Shown piece by piece: positions 42,336 through 51,665 of a stretch of 64,000 nucleotides of DNA (within the stretch, counting starts at the first letter, position 1; every line of letters begins with the position of its first letter). Source of the DNA: Sarcina sp034439435. GTDB lineage: Bacteria; Bacillota; Clostridia; Clostridiales; Clostridiaceae. The DNA is taken from positions 62,001 through 126,000 of the forward strand of contig NZ_JAPCKJ010000007.1 in the NCBI RefSeq assembly GCF_034439435.1, given 5' to 3'. The notes under the pieces are model-generated. The model was not told where the DNA came from. It did no database searches and worked only from the letters and a program-made list of their open reading frames with translations. The position numbers and the translations under genes are program-made.

Positions 42336-42887
42336 ATGAAAAATAATGATACAAAAATAAGTAAATATATAAGTTTAATATTAAGACATAAACCAGAAGA
42401 AATAGGATTAGAATTAGATGAGCATGGATATTTAAATGTTTCAGACTTAATAAATGGATTAAATAAATCTTGGAAAGATTTTAATATGGATGACTTAGAA
42501 AGAATAGTTAGAGGAGATTCAAAACAAAGATATTCTTTTAATGAAGATAAAAGTAAGATAAGAGCCAATCAAGGTCACTCAATTCCTGTAAATTTAGAAT
42601 TAAAGCCTATTAAACCTCCTAATAAACTATATCATGGTACTGGAAGAAAATATTTAGATTCTATTTTGAAAAATGGACTTATAAAAAAGGAAAGACAGTA
42701 TGTTCATTTATCAAAGGATTTAGAAACAGCAAGTATTGTTGGCAAGAGACATGGAGATTTAGTTATTTTAGAAGTAAATGCAGAAGATATGTTTAATAAA
42801 GAAATTAAATTTTATTTATCTAATAACAATGTATGGCTTTGTGATTATGTACCTGTAGAATATATAAAAGAATTAAGAATAGATTAA
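42336..42887 (+). CDS. RNA 2'-phosphotransferase, KptA/Tpt1 family (second copy)
   Basis: This protein of about 183 residues has all Tpt1 motifs: KYISLILRHKPEEIGLELDE, RYSFNEDKSKIRANQGHS, LYHGTGRKYLDSILKNGL, KERQYVHLSKDLETA. It resembles the standard bacterial KptA more closely than the copy at 3676 does. Enzymes of the family transfer an RNA 2'-phosphate to NAD. ATG 42336 follows GAGG with too little spacing, so translation may be weak. It is 85 bases downstream of the sortase gene but has no functional tie to pili. A fragment of its 5' end recurs at 30072-30125. Confidence 0.9.
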   Translation: MKNNDTKISKYISLILRHKPEEIGLELDEHGYLNVSDLINGLNKSWKDFNMDDLERIVRGDSKQRYSFNEDKSKIRANQGHSIPVNLELKPIKPPNKLYHGTGRKYLDSILKNGLIKKERQYVHLSKDLETASIVGKRHGDLVILEVNAEDMFNKEIKFYLSNNNVWLCDYVPVEYIKELRID

Positions 42888-43123
42888 ATTATATGCCAGA
42901 CTTTTAAAGTTAAAATGTAATTCAAATTTAATATTATTATAATCTCTAACATATAAAATTAAGTTATAATGTATGTAAAAAATTACAATAGATTTACATA
43001 AAAAGAGTTAATGTGGTTAAAGTTAGGTTATATATAAAGTATTATAGGGAACATTAACATAAACTAAAGCCATAAATTTAAAATAAACTAGTTAAGGAGG
43101 AAAATCAAAGATTTATTTAACTT

Positions 43124-43801
43124 ATGAAAAAGAAGATTTTAATAATTTTAAGTATATTAGTTTTAATATTTACAGGAATAACTCTTTATTTAACTCGAGA
43201 GCAGATAATAGTTTTTTATAAATTGATTACTAATGGTGAGGTTATAAAGAGTTATATTGAAGGGTTTGGTGCTTGGGCAGCTTTAATATTTTTTATATTT
43301 CAGGTATTGCAAGTTGTTATATTTTTTATCCCTGGAGAAGTTATACAAGCGGCTGGGGGATATATATTTGGTACATTAGAAGGAACTTTGCTTTCATTCT
43401 TTGGAATTGCAGTTGGATCAGCGGCTTTATTTTATATATGCAAGAAGTTTGGAAAGAAGTTAGTACAAAAATTTGTACCTAAAGATATGTATGATGGCTT
43501 AGAAAAAGTATTGAATAGTCCTAAATTTAAACTGATTTTAGTAATATTATTCCTTGTACCAGGTGCACCTAAGGATTCACTTATTATGGTTTGTGCTCTG
43601 AGTAACATAACAATGAAAAATTTTATAATATTTTCTATGCTTGGAAGAATACCAGCCTTAGCTGTTTCATCTTTTATGGGAGCAAATTTAGCACAAGGTA
43701 AGATTGTTACTGTGATAGTTGTTGGTGTAATAGCACTAATAGCTTGTGTTTTAGGAGTTATATTTAGAAAAGATGTTTTTAAGTACATAGAAAAGCTTTA
43801 A
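43124..43801 (+). CDS. TVP38/TMEM64-family (DedA-like) membrane protein
   Basis: The 225-residue protein has five or six membrane segments and the VTT (SNARE-associated) domain: FIPGEVIQAAGGYIFGTLEG, SAALFYICKKFGKK, ILFLVPGAPKDSLIMVCALS and MLGRIPALAVSSFMGANLA. DedA/VTT proteins are linked to lipid scrambling or flipping and membrane homeostasis. The ATG follows a stop codon in frame, so no earlier start exists, though the nearest AGGAGG is 23 bases upstream. The gap 42888-43123 shows no gene. A strong terminator follows. Confidence 0.88.
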   Translation: MKKKILIILSILVLIFTGITLYLTREQIIVFYKLITNGEVIKSYIEGFGAWAALIFFIFQVLQVVIFFIPGEVIQAAGGYIFGTLEGTLLSFFGIAVGSAALFYICKKFGKKLVQKFVPKDMYDGLEKVLNSPKFKLILVILFLVPGAPKDSLIMVCALSNITMKNFIIFSMLGRIPALAVSSFMGANLAQGKIVTVIVVGVIALIACVLGVIFRKDVFKYIEKL

Positions 43802-43814
43802 AGTTATTTTATTT

Positions 43815-43852
43815 AAATTACCCCTTTCTGAAGAATAGGGGTAATTTTTTTA
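43815..43852 (+). terminator. Terminator after the TVP38 gene
   Basis: AATTACCCCT / AGGGGTAATT with T7. Confidence 0.88.
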
Positions 43853-44065
43853 GGATATTAAAGGCTAATATTTATGAATTACGGAATAGCTATTGATAAA
43901 CTAAAAGTCTTATAACTACTATGTTATAAAATATAAATCTATTTAGTATTCTTAAATCTTTCAATCCAATTTTATTAGAAATAATATAAAAATATAGGTT
44001 TTATAATTAAGAACATAATGGTTCTTATAAGAGTATAATATAGAAAACTTGTATTGGAGAGAGCT

Positions 44066-44977
44066 ATGATAACTAGAGAGAAGTATGTTACATCATCACT
44101 AGAATTACATCTTTTTTTTGGGAGAATTATGAAGGAACACTCCCTATTTTTAGAGGCTGGATTTACACCTAAAAATTCAAAACTTGCTAAAGAGGCTGAT
44201 AGGTATAAAGAGAGTTTTGAAAAGCTTCTACTAGAGGTGGTCAAATTAAGCCAAGGAAGGGTTAGACAATCAGTAATAAATTCTGGAGAAGTTTTTACTG
44301 AGTATACTTTAAGTGCAGAAAAGAAAACAGAATATTATACAGGAATAAACATTAATTCTAAGATAACATTAATGCAGGAAGATTTGGAATGCGCAACTAT
44401 AAAGAATATTGATTCTAAGGTGATAAGCTGTGTAAAGAGTATTAATAATAGAGCCTTGAAATTATTGGATGGACTAATAGAATTTAAAATGAAAATTCTA
44501 GATGGTATGTTATGCTGTAAGCTGTTTACAGTAAATTATCCATTACTTATTGAACATATAATACGAGAAGCTAAATTATATCGTTCATATATAGAGGAGA
44601 TTGAATGTAATAACGATATAGATAATGGTAATGTTAAAGAAACTGAACTATTTTGGAATCAAATTATGATGGAGCATTCTTTATTTATTAGAGGATTACT
44701 TGATCCAAGTGAAGCTAAATTAGTAAGTACTGCAAATGATTTTGCAAATGAGTTTAGCGAATTAATTGAAGAAGCAAGTCATGCTATGGAAATGACAATG
44801 CCTAGTGTTACAGATGATACATTAGCAGAAACAATTAAGTTAAGAGATTTTAAAAAGGCTGGTACAAAAGGAATACTTGATTGTGAGATAAGGTCTATAA
44901 TAGTACCACTTCTTGCTGACCATGTACTAAGAGAAGCAAATCACTATGTAAGAATACTAGAAAGCTATGAAGACTAA
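44066..44977 (+). CDS. DUF2935 protein (two tandem helical domains)
   Basis: The protein has about 303 residues: two homologous all-helical DUF2935 domains. The first contains LELHLFFGRIMKEHSLFLEA and LLIEHIIREAKLY; the second LFWNQIMMEHSLFIRGLLDP and LLADHVLREANHY. The repeated ExxEH-like pattern (KEHSLF, MEHSLF, DHVLREA) suggests a di-metal or haemerythrin-like site. The family is common in spore-formers and uncharacterised. ATG 44066 is preferred because GGAGAGAG precedes it; a TTG four codons upstream is part of that site. A terminator follows. Confidence 0.85.
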   Translation: MITREKYVTSSLELHLFFGRIMKEHSLFLEAGFTPKNSKLAKEADRYKESFEKLLLEVVKLSQGRVRQSVINSGEVFTEYTLSAEKKTEYYTGININSKITLMQEDLECATIKNIDSKVISCVKSINNRALKLLDGLIEFKMKILDGMLCCKLFTVNYPLLIEHIIREAKLYRSYIEEIECNNDIDNGNVKETELFWNQIMMEHSLFIRGLLDPSEAKLVSTANDFANEFSELIEEASHAMEMTMPSVTDDTLAETIKLRDFKKAGTKGILDCEIRSIIVPLLADHVLREANHYVRILESYED

Positions 44978-45008
44978 ATAATGAAATTTATCTTTAAGTA
45001 GAATATTA

Positions 45009-45039
45009 TAAGAGTTAGTTTAAAAACTAGCTCTTTTTG
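45009..45039 (+). terminator. Terminator after the DUF2935 gene
   Basis: AAGAGTTAGTTT / AACTAGCTCTT with one mismatch, then T5. The gap 45040-45385 contains a second weak hairpin with T run near 45207-45240 and no gene. Confidence 0.75.
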
Positions 45040-45385
45040 TATTTGAAGTAAATTAAATATAATTATTCGCCAATTGTGAGTTTTAAATTAAATAATACTG
45101 ATATAACAGTAGTTGCATCAGTAAATATGTATTATTTAAATTTTTAATGTCTCTAAAAAATAAAAAAGGATTAATAAGTTTGATAATAGAATTTTTAAAT
45201 AAAGAAAAAGTAAGTATATTGTATGCTCGCTTTTTATTTTAATTTTAAATATATTTGAGAATAAAATAATAAAAGCTATGTTATTATTTTATTAATTAAA
45301 AACAATAATTGATTTAAATAAGCTACCTTTGAATGGTAAAATGTTATGATTTAAGTTTTTATATTAAGAGAAATAGGAGGGGAAC

Positions 45386-46357
45386 ATGAAGATAAAAGAT
45401 GTAGTATATGGTGAGTTTGTTGTTGAGCCAGTATTAGAGGAACTAGTAAACACAAGGGAAGTTCAGAGATTAAAGAACATTCATCAAGGGGGAGCTAACT
45501 ACCTTGTTAATCCAGGGTGGAATGTTACTAGATATGAGCATTCAGTTGGAGTAATGTTATTTGTACGCCTTATGGGAGGAAGTATAGCAGAGCAGGCAGC
45601 AGGATTATTACATGATATATCTCATACTGCATTTTCTCATGTTGTTGACTTAGTAGTAGGCAACAAAGAAGAAGATTATCATGAGAAAATATTCGAAAAT
45701 GTAATTGAGAATTCTGATATTCCTAAGATATTAAATAAATATGGTTATGATCCAAAAGAAATACTTTATGATGAATCAAAATGGACTATCTTAGAAAGAA
45801 AAGCACCAAAATTATGTGCTGATAGAATTGATTATACATTAAGAGATATGTTTAGCTATGGTGTTATATCAAAGGAAGAAATTAAACCCTTTTTAGATAG
45901 TTTAAGAGTAGTTAATGGGGAAGTTGTTATTAGTTCTATTGAAAGTGCTGAATGGTTTGTTGATTTATACTATAAAGAGGTTATAGGCTTATTTATGAAT
46001 CCTCTTAGTATATATTCTAATGATAGATTGTCTAAAGCAATAAAGGCTGCTTTAAAGGTAAATGAGATTACGTTAGATGATTTATTAGAAGATGATAATT
46101 ACGTGTTTAATATACTTAAAAGTTCTAAAGATGAAGAGGTAATGGCTTTTGTTAATCAATTAAATTATGATGCTAAAGTAGTAGAAGATAGTGAAAATTA
46201 TGATATATATCAAGTAAATAAGATAAGAACTATTAACCCAGGTTTAGTTATAGAAGATAAAGTTTATTTAGCATCAGAAAAGTCAGAAAAAGTTGAAACA
46301 TTAAATGAAAATGCTCTAAAAACATGTAAAGCGGGAACTTACATTAGAATTTTATAA
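45386..46357 (+). CDS. HD-domain phosphohydrolase
   Basis: The 323-residue cytoplasmic protein has an N-terminal HD domain: TREVQRLKNIHQGG, NVTRYEHSVGVMLFVRLMG (first His), GLLHDISHTAFSHVVD (HD pair) and CADRIDYTLRDM (Asp). This is the dGTPase/SAMHD1-like arrangement, so a nucleotide or phosphate-ester substrate is likely, but is not fixed by sequence. AGGAGG is well placed. It is a single gene followed by a long terminator. It is not fused to a signalling domain. Confidence 0.88.
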   Translation: MKIKDVVYGEFVVEPVLEELVNTREVQRLKNIHQGGANYLVNPGWNVTRYEHSVGVMLFVRLMGGSIAEQAAGLLHDISHTAFSHVVDLVVGNKEEDYHEKIFENVIENSDIPKILNKYGYDPKEILYDESKWTILERKAPKLCADRIDYTLRDMFSYGVISKEEIKPFLDSLRVVNGEVVISSIESAEWFVDLYYKEVIGLFMNPLSIYSNDRLSKAIKAALKVNEITLDDLLEDDNYVFNILKSSKDEEVMAFVNQLNYDAKVVEDSENYDIYQVNKIRTINPGLVIEDKVYLASEKSEKVETLNENALKTCKAGTYIRIL

Positions 46358-46368
46358 TAAAAAATTAT

Positions 46369-46448
46369 GCTATATCAAAGCCTGTGATAAAACTCATAAT
46401 ATATTTCAATTATGAGTTTTGTTAATTGATTTTGATATAGCTTTTTTA
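46369..46448 (+). terminator. Long two-stage terminator hairpin
   Basis: GCTATATCAAA (46369-46379) pairs with TTTGATATAGC (46431-46441), and AAAACTCATAAT with ATTATGAGTTTT inside, followed by T6. Confidence 0.8.
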
Positions 46449-46583
46449 TTAAGTAAAATTTGTAAATTTGAAATTATTATACATATAGTTGAAAAAATAT
46501 ATAATTCAAAACTAGATATGCGTAAATAAATAGTATATATGATATTATTTCTTCTATAATTTATTTTAAAGGGGAAAGAGGAT

Positions 46584-47441
46584 ATGAGAGCGATAGATAA
46601 TTTTAGGAGTGAAATTATATCTTTAGAAAATGCAAAAAGGTTTTTGAATGAACAAGAATATGAGAATTTTATAAAATTTAACACTGAGGTTAGAGAAGAG
46701 TTATTAAGAAATTTATTAGAAAAACCAATAAATGAATTTACAGAAGTAAATGAACTTTATTTTAGGTGGAAATGGTCAGAACTATTTAATAAGCTATATG
46801 GAAAAAATGAGGTGTGTCTTTTAGAAGTAGCATCTGGAGATGCTGATATGATTCCTCAAAGTTTATCAGTTTCAAATCCAAATTCAAAATATATAACAGC
46901 AAACATGAATAAGGCTTTAAATGAGAGTCTTATTAGAAAAACAAAAGATTTAAATATAAGTTTAGAGCTCATCGATGATGATGCTGGGGTTATAAATGAA
47001 TATATAAAAGAAAGAGAAGTTGATATAATAGCATTTCAGCATGGAGTAAATGATGTTCTTCAAGGAATCTTATGTGCTAAAAATGATGTTGATACAGTAA
47101 ATTGTGATTGGATGGAATGTTTACCTAAAATGATTGAATTAGTTAAGAGGGAAGTGGCAAATAAGAGTTTTAATGAAAGTTTAAAAGAACCATTTTTAAA
47201 TTTATTAAAAACTTTAGATTCCGTACTAAAACCACAAGGAATTATAGTCATAAGTCATTATATGTTTCAACTAGATTTAGATTTAGGATATCCTAGAGAA
47301 ATATTTGAGGACTTAATACCTATAGTAAGAGCATGGTTACTAGATAATGATGAATTTGAAGAAGTTTTTTATGATGGATTTCATAATCAATGGTGGATTT
47401 TTCTAAAACAAAAAATGAATTCAGATTTTATTAGAAATTAA
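46584..47441 (+). CDS. Putative SAM-dependent methyltransferase-like protein
   Basis: The 285-residue cytoplasmic protein has a helical N-terminal part (NAKRFLNEQEYENFIKF) and then a Rossmann-like core. Glycine motif I looks like VCLLEVASGDADMIPQSL, followed by an acidic strand end (KYITANMN), LELIDDDAG, VDIIAFQHGVND and LKPQGIIVISHYMFQ. These fit class I methyltransferases, with motif I altered from the usual GxGxG to ASGDAD. No substrate can be named. GGGGAAAGAGG precedes the ATG. A very small membrane protein gene follows 24 bases downstream. Confidence 0.6.
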   Translation: MRAIDNFRSEIISLENAKRFLNEQEYENFIKFNTEVREELLRNLLEKPINEFTEVNELYFRWKWSELFNKLYGKNEVCLLEVASGDADMIPQSLSVSNPNSKYITANMNKALNESLIRKTKDLNISLELIDDDAGVINEYIKEREVDIIAFQHGVNDVLQGILCAKNDVDTVNCDWMECLPKMIELVKREVANKSFNESLKEPFLNLLKTLDSVLKPQGIIVISHYMFQLDLDLGYPREIFEDLIPIVRAWLLDNDEFEEVFYDGFHNQWWIFLKQKMNSDFIRN

Positions 47442-47465
47442 AGCTTTGTTTAAGGGGATACTTAG

Positions 47466-47627
47466 ATGTGGTTATTTGAGAAATTGATGTTTTTATGGGA
47501 TTTAGTTGATGGAATAAAAGATATTTATGAAACTTGGAAAGAAAAAGATGTAAAAATTTTATCTAAGATAATTTGCATGATAATTACTTTAATATTTATT
47601 TTTATAAGTATAAAAATATGGGTGTAA
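47466..47627 (+). CDS. Small membrane protein, 53 residues
   Basis: The product is MWLFEKLMFLWDLVDGIKD, a charged bridge YETWKEKDVK, then a hydrophobic helix IICMIITLIFIFISIKIWV. AAGGGGA lies at normal distance from the ATG. It is 24 bases downstream of the methyltransferase-like gene, so probably cotranscribed. No family recognised. Confidence 0.55.
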   Translation: MWLFEKLMFLWDLVDGIKDIYETWKEKDVKILSKIICMIITLIFIFISIKIWV

Positions 47628-47770
47628 TTTAAGTGCTAAAATAATTATTAATGTCACAAGATTATATGGATATATATTATTATAAAGATATAAATTTAAT
47701 TGAGAAGTTTTATACTTTGTTAGTTGGAGTAAATAAAACAGCATATAAGTAAATATTTCAACCAAATAAT

Positions 47771-47818
47771 AGGAGAAAATATGCAACAGGGAAAAGTTGT
47801 AATATTTTCTCCTTTATA
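47771..47818 (+). terminator. Terminator
   Basis: AGGAGAAAATAT pairs with ATATTTTCTCCT, with inner GCAAC/GTTGT pairs, then TTTATATTT. The following stretch to 48066 is AT-rich leader of pfoR without a gene. Confidence 0.75.
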
Positions 47819-48066
47819 TTTAAAAATTTTCATTTTATTAAAAAAATGTTTAATTATTTTAAAAATTAGTATAAAATGATAAATAACCTTAAAAAAATAT
47901 AAATATTAAGTTGGATTTAATATTTATAAAAGTAATATTAAAAAATAAATTATACAAGTCCATGGAAGATTAAAAAATTAATAGGTAATAATACAATTTA
48001 TTATAAATATCAATCAATAAACATTTTTAAGAAAAGGTTTTTTAAAAACTAAGGAGGAAAAAATTT

Positions 48067-49098
48067 ATGCAAGTTTTAATTGGGGCAGGACTTTTATTAA
48101 TGGTTTTAGGATTGTTTACTTTATTTAGTTACAAAGCACCACATGGAATGAAGGCTATGGGAGCATTAGCAGGAGCTGCTTGTGCGAGCTTTCTAGTTGA
48201 GGCATTTCATTCATCATTCTTTGGAAATATTCTAAATATAGAGTTTTTGAAGAAGGTTGGAGATGCTAATGGAAGCCTAGGAGGAGTTGCAGCGGCAATT
48301 CTTGTACCACTAGCTTTAGGAGTTTCACCAGTTTATTCAGTTTTAATAGGACTATCTTGTTTAGGATTAGGAATATTACCAGGATTTATAGCAGGTTATT
48401 TAATGTCATTTGTAGTGAAATTCTTAGAAGAAAAATTACCAAGTGGTTTAGATTTAATTGTAATAATAGTTATAGCTACACCTCTTACAAGAATCATAGG
48501 TGATTTCACAACACCAATAGTTGATTCTACTTTATTAAAAATTGGACAAGTTTTAATAGCTTCAGCAGATTCTAATCCAATAATAATGGGAATAATCCTT
48601 GGTGGAATCATAACAGTAGTTGCTACAGCACCTTTAAGTTCAATGGCATTAACAGCCATGCTTGGACTAACGGGAGCACCAATGGCAATAGGAGCATTAT
48701 CAGTATTCGGATCATCTTTTTTAAATTTTGTTTTATTCCAAAAGATGAAGTTTGGAAGCAAGAAGGATACAATATCAGTAGCTATAGAGCCTTTAACACA
48801 GGCTGATATAATCACAGCTAATCCTATTCCAATCTATGTGACTAATTTTATTGGTGGAGCTTTATGTGGTATAATAATAGTTTTAATGGGGCTTACTAAC
48901 ATGTCTCCAGGTACAGCTACCCCTATTGCAGGATTTGCTGTAATGTTTGCTTATAATCCAGCTTACAAAGTATTATTAACTGCTTTAGGATGTGTAGTTG
49001 TAAGTGCAGGTAGTGGATACATAGGATATTTATTATTTAAAAATTATAAAATACATACAGTTGATGAGATTCGTGGGAATGCTCTAGAGATAGAGTAA
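48067..49098 (+). CDS. pfoR: PfoR: membrane protein of the PTS EIIC-like family, upstream of perfringolysin O
   Basis: The 343-residue polytopic membrane protein has about ten segments, with conserved GMKAMGALAGAACASFLVEA, GGVAAAILVPLALGVSPVY, ATPLTRIIGDFTTPI, and GLTGAPMAIGALSVFGSSFL. It belongs to the PfoR/PTS EIIC-type family. PfoR was first described in C. perfringens as a positive regulator of pfoA; later work placed the main control on VirR/VirS, so the name reflects history and position. AAGGAGG precedes the ATG. It lies 614 bases upstream of pfoA, as in other C. perfringens. A small-molecule transport role is plausible. Confidence 0.92.
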   Translation: MQVLIGAGLLLMVLGLFTLFSYKAPHGMKAMGALAGAACASFLVEAFHSSFFGNILNIEFLKKVGDANGSLGGVAAAILVPLALGVSPVYSVLIGLSCLGLGILPGFIAGYLMSFVVKFLEEKLPSGLDLIVIIVIATPLTRIIGDFTTPIVDSTLLKIGQVLIASADSNPIIMGIILGGIITVVATAPLSSMALTAMLGLTGAPMAIGALSVFGSSFLNFVLFQKMKFGSKKDTISVAIEPLTQADIITANPIPIYVTNFIGGALCGIIIVLMGLTNMSPGTATPIAGFAVMFAYNPAYKVLLTALGCVVVSAGSGYIGYLLFKNYKIHTVDEIRGNALEIE

Positions 49099-49104
49099 TT
49101 AAAA

Positions 49105-49186
49105 GAGTTGCATCAAAACTTTTTCTAAAACACTTATAAATAGTATGAAGGGAATATCTCTCGGAATATATTTATAAGTGTTTTTT
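49105..49186. repeat. Dispersed hairpin element, family 2, copy 2; acts as terminator after pfoR
   Basis: The left half (GAGTTGCATCAAAAC, then ACACTTATAAAT) matches the element at 26665. ACACTTATAAAT (49130-49141) pairs perfectly with 49170-49181, followed by T6. Confidence 0.65.
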
Positions 49187-49264
49187 GAATTTATTTTTAA
49201 GTTTTTGTGGACTTATTTTAACACCTTGAAATTCTATTTGTGATTATAAATTATAATTTGAAGT

Positions 49265-49297
49265 CCAGTTATTCACGCTTAAGGGCCAGTTATGCAC
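49265..49297 (+). promoter_or_regulatory. Paired VirR boxes of pfoA
   Basis: CCAGTTATTCAC (49265-49276) and CCAGTTATGCAC (49286-49297) are tandem VirR boxes with nine bases between them. They are the established binding sites of the VirR response regulator upstream of pfoA and the VR-RNA genes. Confidence 0.95.
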
Positions 49298-49303
49298 AGA
49301 GTA

Positions 49304-49332
49304 TTGAAAGCAATTATTTAGTCTGTTATATT
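49304..49332 (+). promoter_or_regulatory. pfoA promoter
   Basis: TTGAAA (49304-49309), 17 bases, TATATT (49327-49332), starting seven bases after the second VirR box. Transcription would start about 375 bases before the pfoA ATG. Confidence 0.75.
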
Positions 49333-49425
49333 GAAGTTGCTTATTACAAATGAACAATTAGTAAATATTTTCTTAATTAAATTTTAATAAAAAGAGTTTT
49401 TTAGGAGTATTTAATGGGTTGTGAA

Positions 49426-49470
49426 TTTATCTATTATGGTATGTGTATAAGCATATTAATAATAGATAAA
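49426..49470 (+). other. Hairpin in the long pfoA leader
   Basis: TTTATCTATTAT (49426-49437) pairs perfectly with ATAATAGATAAA (49459-49470), 12 bp, about 90 bases into the leader and without a T run. No gene is seen between 49333 and 49712. Confidence 0.6.
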
Positions 49471-49712
49471 TCACCTAAATAAAATAGTAATTTTAGATGA
49501 CTCCTTTTACACTCTAAGAATACGTTTACTTATTTGAGCGTAGGCAATAATTTGAGCATCTTATAGAAGTAAAGTTTGAAAATATTTTCTGAAAAAGCTA
49601 AAAATAATAAGCATTTTTTAATTGTTTAAACAATTGGAAAAATAAAATGAACTTGTTACGGTTTAATGGATAATTAACCATCAACTTATATTACAAGAGG
49701 GGGATTCACATT

Positions 49713-51218
49713 ATGATAAAATTTAAGAGAACAAAACTTATGGCAAGTATTGCAATGGCTTTATGTCTGTTTACACAGCCAGTAGCTACTTTTGCAGCAA
49801 CAAATACTACTAACAATCAAGAGGGGATTAACTCAGGAATAGCAAGCTTAAATTATAATAGAAACGAAGTATTAGCAAACAATGGAGATACAATTGAAAG
49901 CTTTGTTCCAAAAGAGGGTAAAAAGACAGGAGATAAATTTGTAGTAGTAGAGCGTCAGAAAAAATCACTTACTACATCACCAGTAGATATCTCAATAGTT
50001 GATTCTGTAAATGATCGTACATATCCAGGGGCGTTACAACTTGCAGATGATGCCTTTGTTGAAAATAGACCTACACTTTTAATGTGTAAAAGAAAACCTA
50101 TGAATATCAGTATAGATTTACCAGGCTTAAAAAATGAAAATACTATAAAAGTGGACAATCCAACTTACGGAAAGGTATCAGGAGCAATTGACCAATTAGT
50201 ATCCAATTGGAGTGATAAGTACTCATCAACACATACCTTACCTGCAAGAACTCAATATTCAGAATCTATGGTTTATAGTAAATCTCAAATAGCAAGTGCA
50301 CTTAATGTTAATGCTAAGGTTCTTGAGAACTCACTTGGAATAGATTTTAATGCCGTAGCAAACAATGAAAAAAAAGTTATGGTTTTAGCATATAAACAAA
50401 TATTTTATACAGTAAGTGCAGAGTTACCTAATAATCCATCTGAACTTTTTGATGATAGTGTTACATTTAATGAATTAACTCAAAAGGGAGTAAGCAACGA
50501 AGCACCACCACTTATGGTTTCAAACGTAGCTTATGGTAGAACTATTTATGTTAAATTAGAAACAACATCTAAGAGTAAAGATGTACAGGCTGCATTTAAT
50601 GCCCTTATAAAAAATGTTGATGTAAAAAATAGTGAACAATATAAAGATATTTATGAAGACAGTTCATTTACAGCGGTTGTTTTAGGTGGAGATGCACAGG
50701 AACATAACAAAGTAGTAACTAAAGACTTTGATGAAATAAGAAATGTAATTAAAGATAATGCAACATTTAGTACAAAAAATCCTGCTTATCCAATTTCATA
50801 TACTAGTGTTTTCTTAAAGGATAATTCAGTTGCCGCTGTACATAATAAAACAGATTATATAGAAACAACTTCTACAGAATATTCTAAAGGAAAGATTAAT
50901 CTTGATCATAGTGGAGCTTATGTTGCTCAGTTTGATGTATCATGGGATGAGGTTTCATACGATAAAAATGGAAATGAAGTATTAACTCATAAAACTTGGG
51001 ATGGAAACTACCAAGATAAAACAGCTCACTATTCTACAGTAATACCACTTGAAGCCAATACAAAGAATATAAATATTAAGGCAAGAGAGTGTACAGGACT
51101 TGCTTGGGAATGGTGGAGAAATGTTATTAATGAGAATAATGTACCATTAACAAATAATATAAATGTTTCAATATGGGGGACTACTTTATATCCGGCATCT
51201 AGTATCACTTATAATTAA
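49713..51218 (+). CDS. pfoA: Perfringolysin O, cholesterol-dependent cytolysin (theta toxin), divergent allele
   Basis: The 501-residue secreted pore-forming toxin has a signal peptide (MASIAMALCLFTQPVATFAA) and CDC domains 1-4. It ends with the undecapeptide ECTGLAWEWWR (Cys460) and loop residues near YPASSITYN. It binds membrane cholesterol and forms large pores. AGAGGGGG precedes the ATG. Compared with the reference perfringolysin O I remember it has one extra residue in the leader and many substitutions. One gives Cys125 (MCKRKP; reference Val), a second cysteine in a family that usually has only the undecapeptide Cys. VirR boxes and promoter are conserved upstream. Confidence 0.98.
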   Translation: MIKFKRTKLMASIAMALCLFTQPVATFAATNTTNNQEGINSGIASLNYNRNEVLANNGDTIESFVPKEGKKTGDKFVVVERQKKSLTTSPVDISIVDSVNDRTYPGALQLADDAFVENRPTLLMCKRKPMNISIDLPGLKNENTIKVDNPTYGKVSGAIDQLVSNWSDKYSSTHTLPARTQYSESMVYSKSQIASALNVNAKVLENSLGIDFNAVANNEKKVMVLAYKQIFYTVSAELPNNPSELFDDSVTFNELTQKGVSNEAPPLMVSNVAYGRTIYVKLETTSKSKDVQAAFNALIKNVDVKNSEQYKDIYEDSSFTAVVLGGDAQEHNKVVTKDFDEIRNVIKDNATFSTKNPAYPISYTSVFLKDNSVAAVHNKTDYIETTSTEYSKGKINLDHSGAYVAQFDVSWDEVSYDKNGNEVLTHKTWDGNYQDKTAHYSTVIPLEANTKNINIKARECTGLAWEWWRNVINENNVPLTNNINVSIWGTTLYPASSITYN

Positions 51219-51355
51219 TTTAGTGGGAATATAACTAATTCTAAAGAGTAGAAAGATGAAAGTCTTTTAGAATTTGCTTTAATTTAAGTTAGAGATTTAA
51301 TAAAATATGATATTAAATAATTAAAAAACAAAATTGAATATATAATGATATGTAA

Positions 51356-51400
51356 AGAAAAAAGTTTTACTTCTTAATGGAAGGAGAGCTTTTTTCTTTT
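51356..51400 (+). terminator. Hairpin with T-rich 3' side after pfoA
   Basis: AGAAAAAAG pairs with CTTTTTTCT, with inner CTTC/GGAAG pairs. It is 140 bases past the pfoA stop. Nothing further is seen from 51401 to 51665. Confidence 0.6.
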
Positions 51401-51665
51401 GGAATTATATTAAAATCAACTTTAAATAGAGTCAAAGTAAAAGATTTTAATAAATAAGTTTTTTATATAGAATAAATATAAAATCAATAATTTTAAGTAG
51501 GATAAAAGGAAATACCTATTATATTTACTCGATTTATTTAATACAAACAAAAAAGTTATTAATTGTGTCTACTAAATATTAGATTTATCATAAACTCATA
51601 GTATAAATCAGAGATGCTTAGAAAAGAGGTAAGCATCAAAAATAAGATTTTTAGGAGATGATTTT

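Noticed and set aside
43273..43482. Second plus-strand frame inside the TVP38 gene
   Set aside because: It overlaps a clear membrane protein gene in another frame, with no ribosome site.
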